A stretch of DNA of 64,000 bases from Lepeophtheirus salmonis (GCF_016086655.4 NC_052137.2:40506007-40570006); one strand, 5' to 3'; positions 48,034 to 61,150 are shown, counted from the first letter of the stretch. Made by a program: numbers and translations. Notes: generated by a model not told the origin, from the letters alone.

Positions 48034-48360
48034 TTTTTTGTGAACAGCTCTAGATTTGGAAATTTTTTGACAAAATTTTTTATTTTTTGTGAATAACTAT
48101 GGATTTTTGAAATTTTTCTCCAAAAAATTTAACTTTTGTGAATAGCTATACACTTTTGGAATTTTTCCCCAATTTTTTTTACTTTTAGTGAATACCTATG
48201 AATTTTTTTTCAAAAAATGTAATATTTGAATTTTTTTTTTAATAATAAATTTGAAATTTAATTTTAGAATTTTTTTTCCAAAAAATATTTAATTTTTTGT
48301 GAAGAGCCGGGGATAGGGGGGCTAAAATTTAGACATGGCTCCCCTGAGAAAAATTTTCCC
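47995..48360. repeat. AT-rich interspersed repeat with tandem-like core
   Basis: Repeated units of roughly 45-50 bp with TGTGAATAGCTATNNATTTTTGAAATTTTT, ending in a GC-rich GAAGAGCCGGGGATAGGGGG block. Same family as 7743-8151. It abuts the tRNA duplication arm, whose end lies within or at its edge. Confidence 0.65.
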
Positions 48361-50769
48361 TAGTGGTGCCATAACTATAGTGGTCAATGGACTTTTGGCT
48401 ACCTCACTTTTGCAAAATTTTATAATGATCGGAATTAAAAAACCAAATATTGTCTATCTTAAAAAAACAAAAATGTCATGTAATATAGTATAATCATAAA
48501 AGTGACCCTAGAAGATAAATCAAGGGCTAGAAGGAAAACACATTTGATCAATGACAAAACATAGGAGAAAATGCTCCCCAGATCAACTTTATGGTCGTAA
48601 GTTAACAAGGTATTTCGTTTACTAACGAAGAGACATGTATGTATATATCCATCAAGAAGGTTAATAGTATTATATTTCATGTTTTTACTATTGATTATAT
48701 TAAACTATTTATATTTAAACACCCCTTATTTTAGTCATGTACATTCGTAGTAATATTTACTGCCTTGAATGACCAATGAACGCTCTTCCTCTCTTACATA
48801 TTCTATATTTTTGTCGTGTATCATCATTTCACAAATACACTCTAAATTCATATTAATTTCCCGTCCTCAATCATTCATCTCCACTCCGTGGCTCCTATTT
48901 ACTCGGCTACCCCGGCGATGAGAATCGTATAACTCTTTAATGACATTCAAGTAAACACCACAATTAGATTCCCCAACACAAATAGGGGACATTTTAAATG
49001 CGGCGATGAAAAAAATTTGATCTCTTCATTCATCTACCTCCACCTTACAAGCCTAGATAGAATATGAGCAGAGCAGAAGATGATTTAAATTGTGAGAAAA
49101 AAGCCAATATTAATAGTTTTTTTATAAAATAAAACTCATCCGTTTTTGGTGATATATGTACATGTAAAATTTAGTCATTGTGCTCATTTTATCCCCTCTA
49201 TGTAATTACCTCCGTTTGAAATGTCATCTCCTTACCTACCTTGCATATTTCTCAAAAGACTGTATTTTCTTCTACATGCCTTTGTCTTCGGGCAACTTCG
49301 CACAAGAGAGGTCATAAATGCGATGTGTTAAATGGCTACTGAAATAACTAATGTTTGATTCTGCCCCCAACCATTGTGTACCACAATTAAGGATATATTC
49401 TAGAACACCTTTGACCAGGGATAGGTCACCCAAAATAGGGACTTTACGTCTGGTATCCTTTCTTATAACCCCAAGGGACATAATCTTCGGTAGCACAATT
49501 TAACCCCAAGTTTTCTTTTTGCTTCTATTTCGGCCATGATGTCAATAGGATCAATATTTTAAAAGAAGAAAAGCCTCAAAGTAACTCATTATCACACAAC
49601 CCCATCAACAATAAAACCTACTTACATTTATTTTACGTTAAATATGAAACATGGCGTAAACACAAATAATTTAGTGGAGAAGGGTCGATAAATAAATAAT
49701 TGAACATACAAAAAAAGAGAAACTTATGACAATGTGATCAGATATTATCTGGATAAAATAATACAAAAAGATATTGTGTGTAATAAAGTGTGACTATTTG
49801 AATGGTCACATGCCGTTGCTGCATCCCGTTTGATGTGAATAAAAGATAAAGCTTTTCACCCATAAAACGTGTTTGCAAGTAATTATATTATTGTTTATAT
49901 TTCTATATGGTATATTCTTAAGGAATAAAGCTCACCCAAAAGACATAATTCTCTTGGTTAACAGGATAATCATAAGAACCATTCGTTTGTATAATGAATA
50001 TTGCAAACGTTATACATGTTTGTATATAATCTTATACAAAAATAAATAATAATCCTATAGCGTTCCTTTAATCTATATTAATAAAGCAAAGATTGTCTGT
50101 ACATATGCCTTTCTTTCTGTATGGATGAATGTCTAAACCCCTTTGAAAGTGCCAGATAAAATTGTGGACTTGATTTTAAACCAATCCGAATTAATTTAGC
50201 GTTACTATTTAAAAATATTAGGTTGGGGTTTTAAAAGTGTGAACTATTTTGGTTAATAAATAATACAAAACCAACTTTCAAAAATAAACAGCTGTCAGTA
50301 TGGAGGCGAAAGGCAAAGGGTGTCATATTTGCTCCGCCCCCAAGAGAGTGCGGAGAAGATCATGAAGGTCATAAAGTGTTTGTGGAATTTTGTTTACAAG
50401 ATTCAAAGCATATAACATGTTATGCCTTGACGAGGTTGAGGAGACACAAACTATTTAAAGGTGGAGAGATCCAGGACGACCGAGAGAAGTGAGGAGAAGG
50501 AAAGGCGTGGAGGAATAATACAAAGGTTTGTTTAAATGAACATCTATATTATTAGTTAAACAAAAACCTACTCTGATACATCCATAAAATACACGACTAT
50601 GTATACTTAAAACGAAAAGACTGTACTTTACACATATACAAAAAAATAAGAGAAGAGAAGAAGGGGGAAGAAAACACTAGTACATTACATAATTTCAGGT
50701 CAGAACCTTGAGAGGTCCCCTGAATACCAAAAGTCCCTTGACCACTATAGTTATGGCACCACTTGGGAA
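48361..50769. other. Unassigned AT-rich DNA
   Basis: No exon or repeat end is clear. Near 50310-50520 there is GC-richer text beginning ATGGAGGCGAAAGGCAAAGG, with broken-frame pieces such as IMKVIKC and NFVYKI that might be a mariner helix-turn-helix relic, but I cannot confirm it. Confidence 0.4.
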
Positions 50770-51335
50770 AATTTTATATTAACAACTATTCACAATAAAG
50801 AAATGTTTTTTTTCGTTTTTATAATACAGAATTATTCACAACAAAGAAATTTTTTTGGAATTTTTCCTCAAACTCTATGGTTATTCTTAAAAAATTTCAT
50901 ATATCTACAGTTGTTAACAAAAAGTTTAAAATTTAAAAATTTTTTTGGAAAAAAAAATTCCAAAGTCCATATCTATTCTCAAAAAGTTGTATTTTTTTCC
51001 AAAAAATATACTATTTTTATATATACTATACTATACTAATACAGCTATTTACTAAAAACTAATTTTTTTTACTGAAATAAATTTAAAAAATCTACAGTTG
51101 TTCACAAAAAATTAAATTTTTTGTAAGAAAATGTCAAACATGAAATGTTTTGACAAAAAATATCAAATAATAAATTTTTAGAAAAAAAAATCCAAAGTCC
51201 AGAGCAATTCACAAAAAATTAAATGTTTTGCAAAAAAAAAAATCAAATATTAAATTTTTTGTAAAAAGCAAACATTTCTTAATTGGGGGGTAGGCTACAG
51301 CCCCTCCAACCCACCTTTTGTGAACTTTCCTGCCA
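50770..51335. repeat. AT-rich interspersed repeat, reverse orientation
   Basis: Units of AACTATTCACAAAAAATTAAATTTTT type, ending AATTGGGGGGTAGGCTACAG and CCCCTCCAACCCACC. A member of the family at 7743-8151, in the orientation of the copy at 1-222. Confidence 0.65.
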
Positions 51336-52340
51336 AGCGAAGCAATTTCAAGTAAGGTACTCAAAAATCTGTTGTAGAGGGGTGCCAGATGGTGCCCACT
51401 ATAAATTAATTTCTAAGTGCTATCAATTACTATAGTTTGCCAATTTACATGATTTTGTAACTATCCTAAATAATCTTTGTCCCAACTTACAAGTTTTAAC
51501 TAACTAAATTTTCAAAAAAAGAAATAAAAAGAATTACATATTTATATCTACTAAGATCACTCTAAAATCGGCCCTGCTTTTTAATTGGCTATAATATGTT
51601 TTTTAGACAAATACTTTTGCTTAAGCGCTGAAAAATAGACAAGCAAGCTATTTTGTACTTTTTTTATATTGTTTTACAACGTAGTATCCATTAATTAATG
51701 TATTTTAAGACTAAGGGGAGGGGGAAGAAGGGGGAATATCATTAACAATCTCATTAACCACCATAAGAATCAGAGTTTCCTCTAGATATTTCAAGAGTAG
51801 TTCTCCTATAGACAAATTATTAGTAGGTGGTTGTACAACACAATTTGCAAGTCAATATTAGTATTACAACTGCTTTCAGTTTTCGGTTTTGTAGCCATGT
51901 ATGTCGTTCACCTTCATAAATCGTTTAGTTCACTTTCGAGTTCGTTGAGTTTACTAAATCGTTCATATTGAATTCGTTTAATTTTTCATCGTTCACTTTT
52001 TAAACGACTTTTCATTTCGTTTTAACCAATTTCAGAAAAATAAAATGCAATTAAACCCAGACTAAGCCACATCCAGCCTTGCATGACCTTTTGATAGGCC
52101 CACAATTCCTACTGCCATCTAACTATATAAACTGGCACTTTGGAGTTTATGGATTGTTGAAATTATTTTGCATTGAACGAGTGCTGATTTATTTAATCCC
52201 ATAAATATATAGTGATAATTTATCTAAATCAACAAATAATGATTTAAAGGTGGGTTTTTTGTCGTTCATTGTTTATGAACGATTTTTTTAACAATGACCT
52301 GTTGTGTCTGACGAGGCTATTAGACATGAGCTATATAAAG

Positions 52341-52560
52341 TAGTGATGTGTCGTTCGCGAACGTCACAGCTCTATAAGCCAGTTCATTGAAGTAAAAAGG
52401 GGGAGCCGGCTCCCCCCAATGAGGAGCTGGCTCACCCCAATTGATGGATTTTTGATATATACCTATATATATATGTCCTGCATACGCCTAACCAAAAATC
52501 TGAAGAGCTGGAAAACTTTTTTAGTGAGGCGAACCGAAAGAGCCGGAATTCCGATCACCA
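52341..52560. mobile_element. hAT MITE with perfect 8-bp target duplication
   Basis: 220 bp from TAGTGATGTGTCGTTCGCGA to CCGATCACCA, flanked on both sides by ATATAAAG (52333-52340 and 52561-52568). TAGTGATG ends and an 8-bp duplication are diagnostic of hAT. Inside is a perfect 18-bp palindrome GGGGGAGCCGGCTCCCCC at 52399-52416. Confidence 0.88.
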
Positions 52561-52781
52561 ATATAAAGAGGACCAACAATGACCAAGAAAAACGATGAGA
52601 GATATTCGTGGAGTAATAGGATGATGTATACTATATACACATATAGTAGACTACTCTCACGGTTACAATGCAATCAGGCTATTTATACTAAGAAATACAT
52701 GGGTAGTACGAAGATTAATAATGTTGCGCCATAATGTGTGTATGACTGATGTTTGACTTCACCCACGCTTTTTAATATTGA

Positions 52782-52970
52782 CGTCATAGATTATGAGTGG
52801 ATGCATGTTTTCTCAAAATCTGGCTTTCTTGCCGAGCAGGTGGTACGATGCATTAAATTGAAAATTCTAGCAATAGTGACGTCATAGACTATGATTAGTT
52901 GCATGTTTTTCAAAATCTGCCTATCTTGCCCAGCAGACGGTACGATACATCAAATTGAAAATTCTAGCAA
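52782..52970. repeat. Two-unit tandem repeat, about 94 bp each
   Basis: TGACGTCATAGATTATGA to AAATTGAAAATTCTAGCAA and then TGACGTCATAGACTATGA to the same end, with a few substitutions and one short indel between the units. Confidence 0.88.
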
Positions 52971-53299
52971 GCCCGATTACATGATGGTCTAACCTTGTAT
53001 TTCTATTAACCTTGTCAAACTCTTATTATTATCTTCTCGCCCGTCTTTGTAGTATTTCCCGGCCGTTTCGAGAGTACCTGAAAGTACTCTGTTCTTAAAA
53101 CATTTCTCAGGAGCGGTTAGATACTTATTTTTAATGGCTTTGATGCTTTGCTGTGGAGTTCTTGGGATTTTTCGACGCCATAAAATTAAAAGAGTAAGTG
53201 TAGGTTGTGTTAGACATCTTCTCAGGTACCAGGTGGAAACAGTACTGATCTTGATTCTAAAAGGGAGTATTGGTCGCTGTAATTGTAAAAAATGTCCTA

Positions 53300-55480
53300 A
53301 GACTGACTGATAGAAGGAGAAATCAATCTGGTTTACTAGAGAGTTTGACTCTTATAAATCAGCGGCTACTTCCAAAGTAAAATCACCAGTAAAATTGTAG
53401 CTAATGCAATTTTTCAAGGGTATTTCCCATCCCAAGGAGACTCCAAGTTTTTTGATTACTTCCCATGACCCATCACAAAATCCTTTGAGCTTAGCTAAGA
53501 ATCCGCCCAGTTTTTCAAAGACTTTGGATAGGCTTCGAGTATGGGCAGTCGGTGTATTTTAAACCTTTTGTGACTATAAAGGGGTTAAATTGGACGCTCC
53601 AAAAGTGTTGTGTGTCCGTCATTTCCTGATCCAATAGGAGTTAAGGCATTTCCTATTTTGGCAAATGATATCATGCTTATGCTACCATATTTTATTAGAT
53701 TGTGTATTCTTTGGGTTGATATATTTTTCTACTTTAAGATTTTAAGGAAGGAATCTTCAATTACATTAATCTCTGAAGCTATATTTGGACAGAATTGATA
53801 TTCACAACAAGTGGGTGATTTTGGGAACACTCTACGTGTTTATGCGTAGTGGCTTAAAGCTATTTTTATCCTTGAGAGGATTTCTTTATAATTCACCAAC
53901 ATGCTATCGGGCCAACCCATGATACTAATAATTTGAGGTTTTTTCCAAAACTAAATTGTGGCCACTCTTTGGATATTAGAGGGCAATAAGGACATAAAAG
54001 TTCGGGTTTCTCTTCATTCACAAAAAGACCAGATTTGTCGGAAAAACTTTTAAGTATGCCTATAAATGTTTTAATTGGTTTTAGTGTTTCTATAGGACTT
54101 CCTGGAAAGTTAGGTCGTCTGCATAGCACAGACAAGTTAAAGCTCTCTCAGATAGTTGAAATCCTTTTATCGTGGCTTCTGAGTGAACATCACGAATAAG
54201 TTTGACTAAGCATGGGATGAAAATTGTTGCAGATAGTGGATCCCCTAGCGGACGGCCCTTTTATTCTCAAAATAACTACACTGGTTTCCATACCTTATGG
54301 CTGTTCTATTTCTTGCCAACGTTACGCCAACCATTCGAATGATATAGTCTCAAAAACCCTTTCTGTACAGCATTTTGATAATGTATTTGTGTGATGAAGT
54401 ATAATGGGCCTTGGCGAAATTCACAGCCATTAACGTCAGATCTTGGTCACTTTCTATACACGTTTGTAGAGTGAAATGAATGCAGTCCATTAGCTTATGC
54501 TTTAAGAAGCCATACTGAGATTCATGTAAAATTCGAAACCAGATGGTCGAGGAGTTTTATTAGATTTAGCGTTTTCTCTCATAGCAGTTATAATTTAGTG
54601 TATCTTTAAATGTTTCTCGATGAAATTATTATCATCCGGAGGAATTGGGAATTTACAGTCTGGTTCTAAATGCTAGGTCAGCATCTCGAGAAGATCTGAT
54701 CCAGTTTGAATATCTTTTAACGATCCCAAATGTCCCCTTTATTTATATTTTCAATGATATCAATTTTCCTATTCCTATTGGCGGCTTGTTGGGCTCCAGC
54801 CTGTTTGCATATAGCTTTTATTTTTGATAGCATAATACTTCATAGAAAACTCCGCATCCAAATCTCGTGGTCTCAATTATATCCACGATCTCATCATTGA
54901 TTTTGGGTATATCGAATATCGATGAATTAAGTTTCCAAGCATGTTTATATCTATGATTTGGGAAATGTATCAAATTAATTTTAATGTAAAGTCCTTTAGG
55001 GTCGGATATTTTGGTATCGATTACTTTATACGACATAACTGATTGCTTTTGAATACCACTGAATAGAAAAAGGTCCATTCTTGAGGACGCAGGCTTGGAG
55101 GATTTTTCTAAAGAAAATAAAGTATGACTAATCTTTTACGGGTTCAACTGCATCATAGAGATCATATGATTTAATGATGGAGCAAAGTATTTCCTTTGCG
55201 TGGGCATTCGTGTTTCCGTTAGGGTTAGTAGAGTCCCTGTTAATGTACAATTTTAAATTAAAATCCCCACTCATAATTGTTGGCCTGTGAGTCAAAATTG
55301 GTAAAAGTTTTTTACTATAAAAATCAAGGTTGTCTTAATTTGGGCCATAAATTCCCAGAATATCAAAAGTAATTCCTGAAAGGTTGCAAGATACCTTTAT
55401 AAAGTTCCCATCCGATTCTCGAAATTGAATTGTTGGCTTGAAATTTTTTAAATCAGCAGTGTAACTTTACGTTTCGGATT
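53300..55480 (-). pseudogene. LINE (non-LTR retrotransposon) relic: endonuclease and reverse transcriptase
   Basis: Reading the - strand from 55480 downwards: MSGDFNLKLYIN (the GDFN motif of APE-type endonuclease), then RMDLFLFSG and WKLNSSIFD of the endonuclease C-terminus, then AVNFAKAHYTSSHKYIIKML (RT palm start), GDPLSATIFIPCLVKLI and LTCLCYADDLTF (the YADD catalytic box). Frameshifts and stops lie between the blocks, so it is inactive. The endonuclease-RT order is that of L1/Jockey-like LINEs; the clade is not resolved. Ends are approximate. Confidence 0.85.
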
Positions 55481-55849
55481 AGGAAGTTTCTTGTCGACGG
55501 CACTGAAAGTTAGAAAAATGTCCAAAACACAAAAATGGTTATCTAAACAACACCAAGTATTGGACAGTGATACAATGTTTTCATACAAATATTAGTTATC
55601 TATTACAATTAGTTAAATAATCGTCTTTATAGGAGATGAGCAAACTAAAAAAAAACACAGCTGTAAGTTGGTGTGTTGGTGTGCACAACATAAATAAATT
55701 AAAAAAGGGTATTCCTTCTTAAAACGCACAAAATTATTTGGCAGTTACCCAAATAGGCCAATCACACCAATGCTTTTATCTTTTAAGTAATACCAGACTA
55801 TCCTTCTCATATTATTTCTTCAAAGAAATAATAACATGACCTATTTATG

Positions 55850-56116
55850 TATATACTCGTATACATATATGTATGATCGTGTAGTGTTCTTCGAACACCA
55901 CCAACAGACCAGAGTAAAGCCAATAAGAATACCTTTTGATTTGGAGTACAATCATACCCTAAAATATATTCTATAAGGGATTACACTTAAAGAAGGATGT
56001 ACATAGACATAACTATTAAAATATACCAACTCGTAAAACAAAATGTACATTACTATCAATTTAAAAGAAATCCCTACATCATGAGCTAAACGTATAAAAA
56101 AGACAATATATAACAG
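55850..56116 (-). repeat. Right arm of a 12-kb inverted repeat pair
   Basis: Reverse-complement partner of 44009-44300, ending at TAACAG (56111-56116) immediately before the MITE at 56121. The pair encloses the P-like relic, a tRNA gene, a LINE and several MITEs. Confidence 0.82.
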
Positions 56117-56120
56117 ATTT

Positions 56121-56719
56121 TGACCGGTAATTTTATTCCAGGTAAATTCATTCCCTGTTTTTTAATTCCTAGTAAATCTATTCCCTGTAAAATTCATCCC
56201 CAGACATTTCATTCCCTTTTTAATATTTAATGACGTCATACTGTCAAAACCAGTTAGTAGTTTTTATGTATATAGGAAGGCCCAGACAGTCGGCACTGGA
56301 GATGACTGATGCCTTGTGATGGTTAGTACACGGATATGAAAGATATATGGTGTTTATGGATGAGAAATGACGTCATCATAAGTCTTTAATAATGAGTAAG
56401 AATGGAATCCCAATCCGAGGATCAGACCTAAGGAAGTAGAAGTAAATGACGTCATTACTATTCCCTGTAATCGTCTATCATTACCACTACTCCCTCACAT
56501 CAATTTCATCACCCTATTTCTCTTCTCACAGTTCAGATCTACGTAAATAATGAGCAAGATTGCTCGGACCCCTCAAACCCTTTTCCAGAATCACTTAAAC
56601 TCACCTACTTTAAGTTCATCCCTGTAATAAAACCCTATGACGTCACTAAATATCCATCTTCAAAGTGGGAATGAAATGTTCGCGTATGAGTTTTACAGGG
56701 AATGAAATGACCTATCACC
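56121..56719. mobile_element. MITE-like element with ATTCCCTGTAAAA inverted ends
   Basis: About 600 bp. The left end GACCGGTAATTTTATTCC with ATTCCCTGTAAAATTCATCC is mirrored on the right by the reverse complement of ATTCCCTGTAAAACTCATAC and GGTCATTTCATTCC. No coding capacity. Several TGACGTCA-like strings lie inside. It starts directly at the end of the 56.1-kb inverted-repeat arm. Confidence 0.75.
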
Positions 56720-58639
56720 ATATATGATGTAGTGTTCCTGTCCTTTTGGAAACTGAGCATAAGTATTTACAACTTATTAGTTCCTTTATAAATCCAAAAG
56801 ATTAGATTATGAAATAATGTATGACGTATCAAGTAAGAAGAAGGAATCGACAGCGGACAACAAAATACATAGAGTATTTATGTTCCCGTGATATGCTTTT
56901 ATGATCGCTATTACTCGAAATACACAAATGAAATATTATATTGGGAGGACTCCATAGTACTCCAAATCTACTTTATACTAAAATATTCTCAAAACTTTCA
57001 TATTTTTATTCACTTAGCTTTCATTTAATGGTATACGAGAGCAATACATTCGTACAACGTTTTAAAGACCTTTTGATAGGATGTTTTAACAAAGAAATAC
57101 GTACGATTTATACATAAATATAAAATAAAACTAACGAAATGGCGTGCAACCAATAAAAAAGAAATAAAAATCTCTTCGTCATAATCATTTTCATTATCCC
57201 ATCATTCAGAAATAAAATTTTGTACAATCATTGGACCCTATGTTTACGAGTATACGAATAAATGCTCTAGAATATCTATGGTATTTTTTTTTTTCCTAGT
57301 TTTGGTTGAACGCAATATAAATTACTGGATATACATAATATCCATAAATTCATCTTAAATGGCGAACTAAAAATATTCTATTCCATACAGGTCTACTTAA
57401 ATATATACTTATATATCTATATATTTTTTCATTTACATTTTAGATATGATCTCATGTCTTACTTACGATATTTTTGAGGCAAAAATAGGAGATATACTTA
57501 TAGAAACATGTGGTACACAGAGACTCAAGTTGGAGTTATTTTTTATTTGAATGATGAAAGCTATATATATATGAGTATGGCGTATACGTTTTACGACCTT
57601 TTTATTGTCTATCTTGCCTCTATTTTTTTTTTTATTTGTTCAAAGATATTCCCCATCAAACCAACCTCCCATTCCTTTTTAGTAGTTAGTGTAAAAATTC
57701 GTTTAAAAAGGATGACGTCATTTTCCATATCACTGAATAAATGTTCAGTCAAGCATTGGTTTTAAAAAACTACTTTTCTTCTTCAATCCTTCAATATACC
57801 CAGGGATATCTAGCCGGCGTTAAAATTAACCATTACCAACAGGCCTAGTCATTTCTTTTTACTAGCCCTCTGACAAATTTATTAGCCTAGAATACCACAA
57901 AATATAAACTACCTACGTAGCTGGTAGATATACGGGGATATTTGATTGGCTTAGATTCGAAGGGAAGCCTCAATGCAATACGGATTTGTCCAATCAGAAA
58001 CAAGGACACAAAGAGCTTTACAGAATATATTAAATAGATCGATTGGTTCTGGGATTGGAAATTTAGAGTGTTTAGAATGTTAGTTTTGTTAAAAAAACGT
58101 TTCCAAACTATTCAAGAATTAAAATTATGGGAATTTCGTATTTAAAAAATATATTTTACTTAAAAATCAACCGTAATATTTATTTTTATGTATATGAGAC
58201 GTTGATACAATGTAATACTTCTGATTGGAATTTCCTGTACAAATGCAGTATTTAAAGTGCTGCAATACATACCCAAACAGAATAGAAACAGGTCACCTTG
58301 CACTATCCCGACTGGTTTTTTACATGTCTGTCGAGCCCTGGATATACCATGGATTACTTGACATCCGGATATACACAAGCCACGCAACCTCGTAAGTAAA
58401 GCCTTGCAAATAAATAATAAATGATTCTTTCATTAACTCAAGACAACTAGAAGAAAAGGACTAGAGATAGAAAAAAATCAGGATGCAGGTGCAGTCCTAT
58501 TTAAATGTTACACTCTTTTTTAGTTTCACTCTACTAATGAAATTGTATATGTATTTTGAACCTTAGAAGTTTTAGTTTTTTTGTTTTTAACCTAAAATCC
58601 AGGAGAAAGTTACATTTACAAAGACTGGAAAGTTTAGCC

Positions 58640-59295
58640 AAGTCCTTGTATCTTAATTTAATCTTGAAATGAGGATGGGACTCTTCTTCAGAATCTTCAT
58701 ACAAAGGAGGGATTCAATAAGTCAAATTTAACTCCAGTGTATCAAAAGCAATTCCTTTCATGGATAGAGGTTTCCATTCAAGAGATAGGACTCTCGTATC
58801 GTCCTATGATGGGATTATAGGCAAGAATCTCCATTGTATCAAGTGTATGCCTCATTATGTCATTTATTTTGTAGAGACAGCGACAGGATTGTCTCTCTTT
58901 TAACGACTTAACAATCTAAGTGGATTTGCACAAGAAGTATCCAGTTATTTTTTAGTAATGTCTACACTGATGTCATCAGAAGTATACCATCGAAGAGTAG
59001 TAGCTCTCAGCTTCTAACAACACAATTTAAAAAATATCACGCGTAGCAGGACTCGACTCCTACTCAATCGGGAACTCGTATTAATCAATGGAGAAGTTCC
59101 CGATGTGCAGTGGAATAGGAGGCGAGTCCTACTAAATGTGATATTTTTTAAATGGCACTGTTAGAGGCTTAGAGATAATCCATGGGATCATCTTCCATGA
59201 AATGAATTGCCTTTCATGTCTGGATGTTAAACTTGACTTATTCAATCCTTCTGATGAAAAATCCCATCCTTATTTCACGATGAAATTTAGATAGA
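58640..59295. repeat. Fold-back element centred near 59083
   Basis: The outer arms 58650-58775 and 59180-59290 pair (GAAATGAGGATGGGA, GGATTCAATAAGTCAA, AATTCCTTTCATGG). The inner arms 58985-59083 and 59085-59170 also pair (AAAAAATATCAC, AGGACTCG and CTCCTA, GGGAAC). It has no coding content and is probably a non-autonomous DNA transposon. Confidence 0.8.
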
Positions 59296-59496
59296 GGACT
59301 CGGCTATGCTTTCTGGTATTCGTATGCGTAATTTTCTGCATTTTAGGATAAAAACAAAAATATAAGAGTTGCTAAGGTCCAAAAGACATACACAATTCCA
59401 TCAGTAAAATATGACTTTGCAAGATTAAAACAAACAATTAAATGGGACAGCGCTTGCCTACTGATAACTTTCTGAAGGCCTGCAGTGACCTTCATC

Positions 59497-59600
59497 CAAA
59501 TACTGAAGTCCTCAAAGCCACTGTAAGCCAGTGCTGGTACGACCTGAGTGAGGACTACATTTCCAGCGTGTGCCAGACCTGGTTGAAATTCTATTGTTAA
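59497..59600 (+). pseudogene. Mariner transposase C-terminal fragment
   Basis: PNTEVLKATVSQCWYDLSED then YISSVCQTWLKFY, the same C-terminal block as the other two mariner relics. Only about 35 codons survive. No terminal repeats were identified around it. Confidence 0.7.
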
Positions 59601-61039
59601 TTAATAAAGTATATCTTGTTGAAGTTTAAATTTAAAAGTGTTCAGATTTTAATGGACCACTTGCTATCAATGTTGATAACTTCCATAAAAAAATACTTTT
59701 CCAGAAATTCATTGATTGATATTTGATTCAAAAATTTTATTGAGTTGTTAATTCGCATGAAACCATGTTCTTTCGGACTTTCTTCATTATTTTACTTTGT
59801 TTGTATATTAGAATCCATTTTTAAGTAATACTATCATATAATATATGAAAATACACTTGAAAATAATCTTATTTTAGCAAAATCTAATGTTGATTTCAAG
59901 TAGATGTTTATATTTTGCAGAACACCACAATCTTGAAAATGTGAGTTTTAAAGAAAAACACTTTTCTCTTTCATAAGTTTTATTAGATAAAGAATAAAGT
60001 ATTGATTTGAGTTAAAGAAAGTGAATTTAAGTGATATTTACAAGGAAACTATATAAAGGATGTAAGTAAAAGTTGATGGAGTTTGGGAGATGAAATTATG
60101 AAAATACGCTTTCCCATGGAATTATTGAAACGATAACACTTATATGTTTATGATATATATCTGGTATAATATCACGTTAAGTAAGGATGTATTGTTCCTA
60201 CAATTTTGAAGTCCTATCTTCAATCTGAACACTAGAATTATCCTCATTTTTTATACATTTAATGGCCATGGTGTCAAAAATGAGACCAAGCTTAAAAGTA
60301 AAATTATTTTTTTTTCAACGATATGTTATTTATTTTATAAGATCCTAGCTTTAGTGCCAATTATTAGGTCTCGTCGTTCAGACAAACTTTATTTTACAAA
60401 AGAAGAAGATAGCCTCCTAAGAAATCCTTAGTGTTAGTCTGCGTTTTTCATGGGCACACTCACACGTAGTTACTCAATACCTAGATTGAGGATGTATCCT
60501 CATTCATGAATGTAATTTGAATAATAATAACTTGAGGAAAAAATTATGACCTTTTGACGGATGATTTAAAATAATACTAAAAACCTATAAACGAAGGCTC
60601 AATCGCCCACTCTACAAATACGGAAAGAAGAACCTACAAATTATCCCAATCACATAACATATGTTCAAAAGGATATTTGTCATATTTTTAAGGGAAAAAA
60701 ATATTTATTTCATTTAAATAGTCAAATATATACAATATACATACTCATATAAAAATCCGGCCTGTTAAATTCATAAATCACAGTTTTTATAAAATGATTT
60801 AATTCCAATATTAACTCTATGACAGTCCTCTTGTTTTACAAATTTTCGACTATTTGAATTTAATAAATGATTTTTAAAAAAAATATAAATATGACTAATG
60901 GTCCAAAAATGACCTTATGAAGTTATTTCATGTCATTGTAGTAATTTATATAATATGTTTTTCGTTAAAGTAGTCTAATAAATAATTACACATAGTATTG
61001 GAATATGAATCATCATCAAATATATATATATATATATTT

Positions 61040-61150
61040 TGGGAAAGTCACTATTTGAGAAAGTGTCTATTCAGCTAAGTGTCCTATCGGCAATGAAGTC
61101 GTTCGGCAAAGTGGCTTTCGACAATAAAGTTTTCAGCAAGTTTCCTAAAA
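61040..61150. repeat. Degenerate short tandem repeat (TTCGGCAAAGTG)
   Basis: Units of about 15-17 bp, such as TTGAGAAAGTGTC, TATTCAGCTAAGTGTCC, TATCGGCAATGAAGTCG, TTCGGCAAAGTGGC, TTTCGACAATAAAG. The spacing is regular but the sequence is diverged. A TA microsatellite precedes it. Confidence 0.65.

Noticed and set aside
44009..56116. A Maverick/Polinton-type giant transposon suggested by long inverted ends
   Set aside because: No polymerase B, integrase, ATPase or protease frames lie between the arms; only a LINE, a P-like relic and MITEs.
57508..57765. 85-codon frame with a hydrophobic segment
   Set aside because: The hydrophobic run is Phe/Ile from a poly(T) tract; no motif, neighbours or splice context support it.
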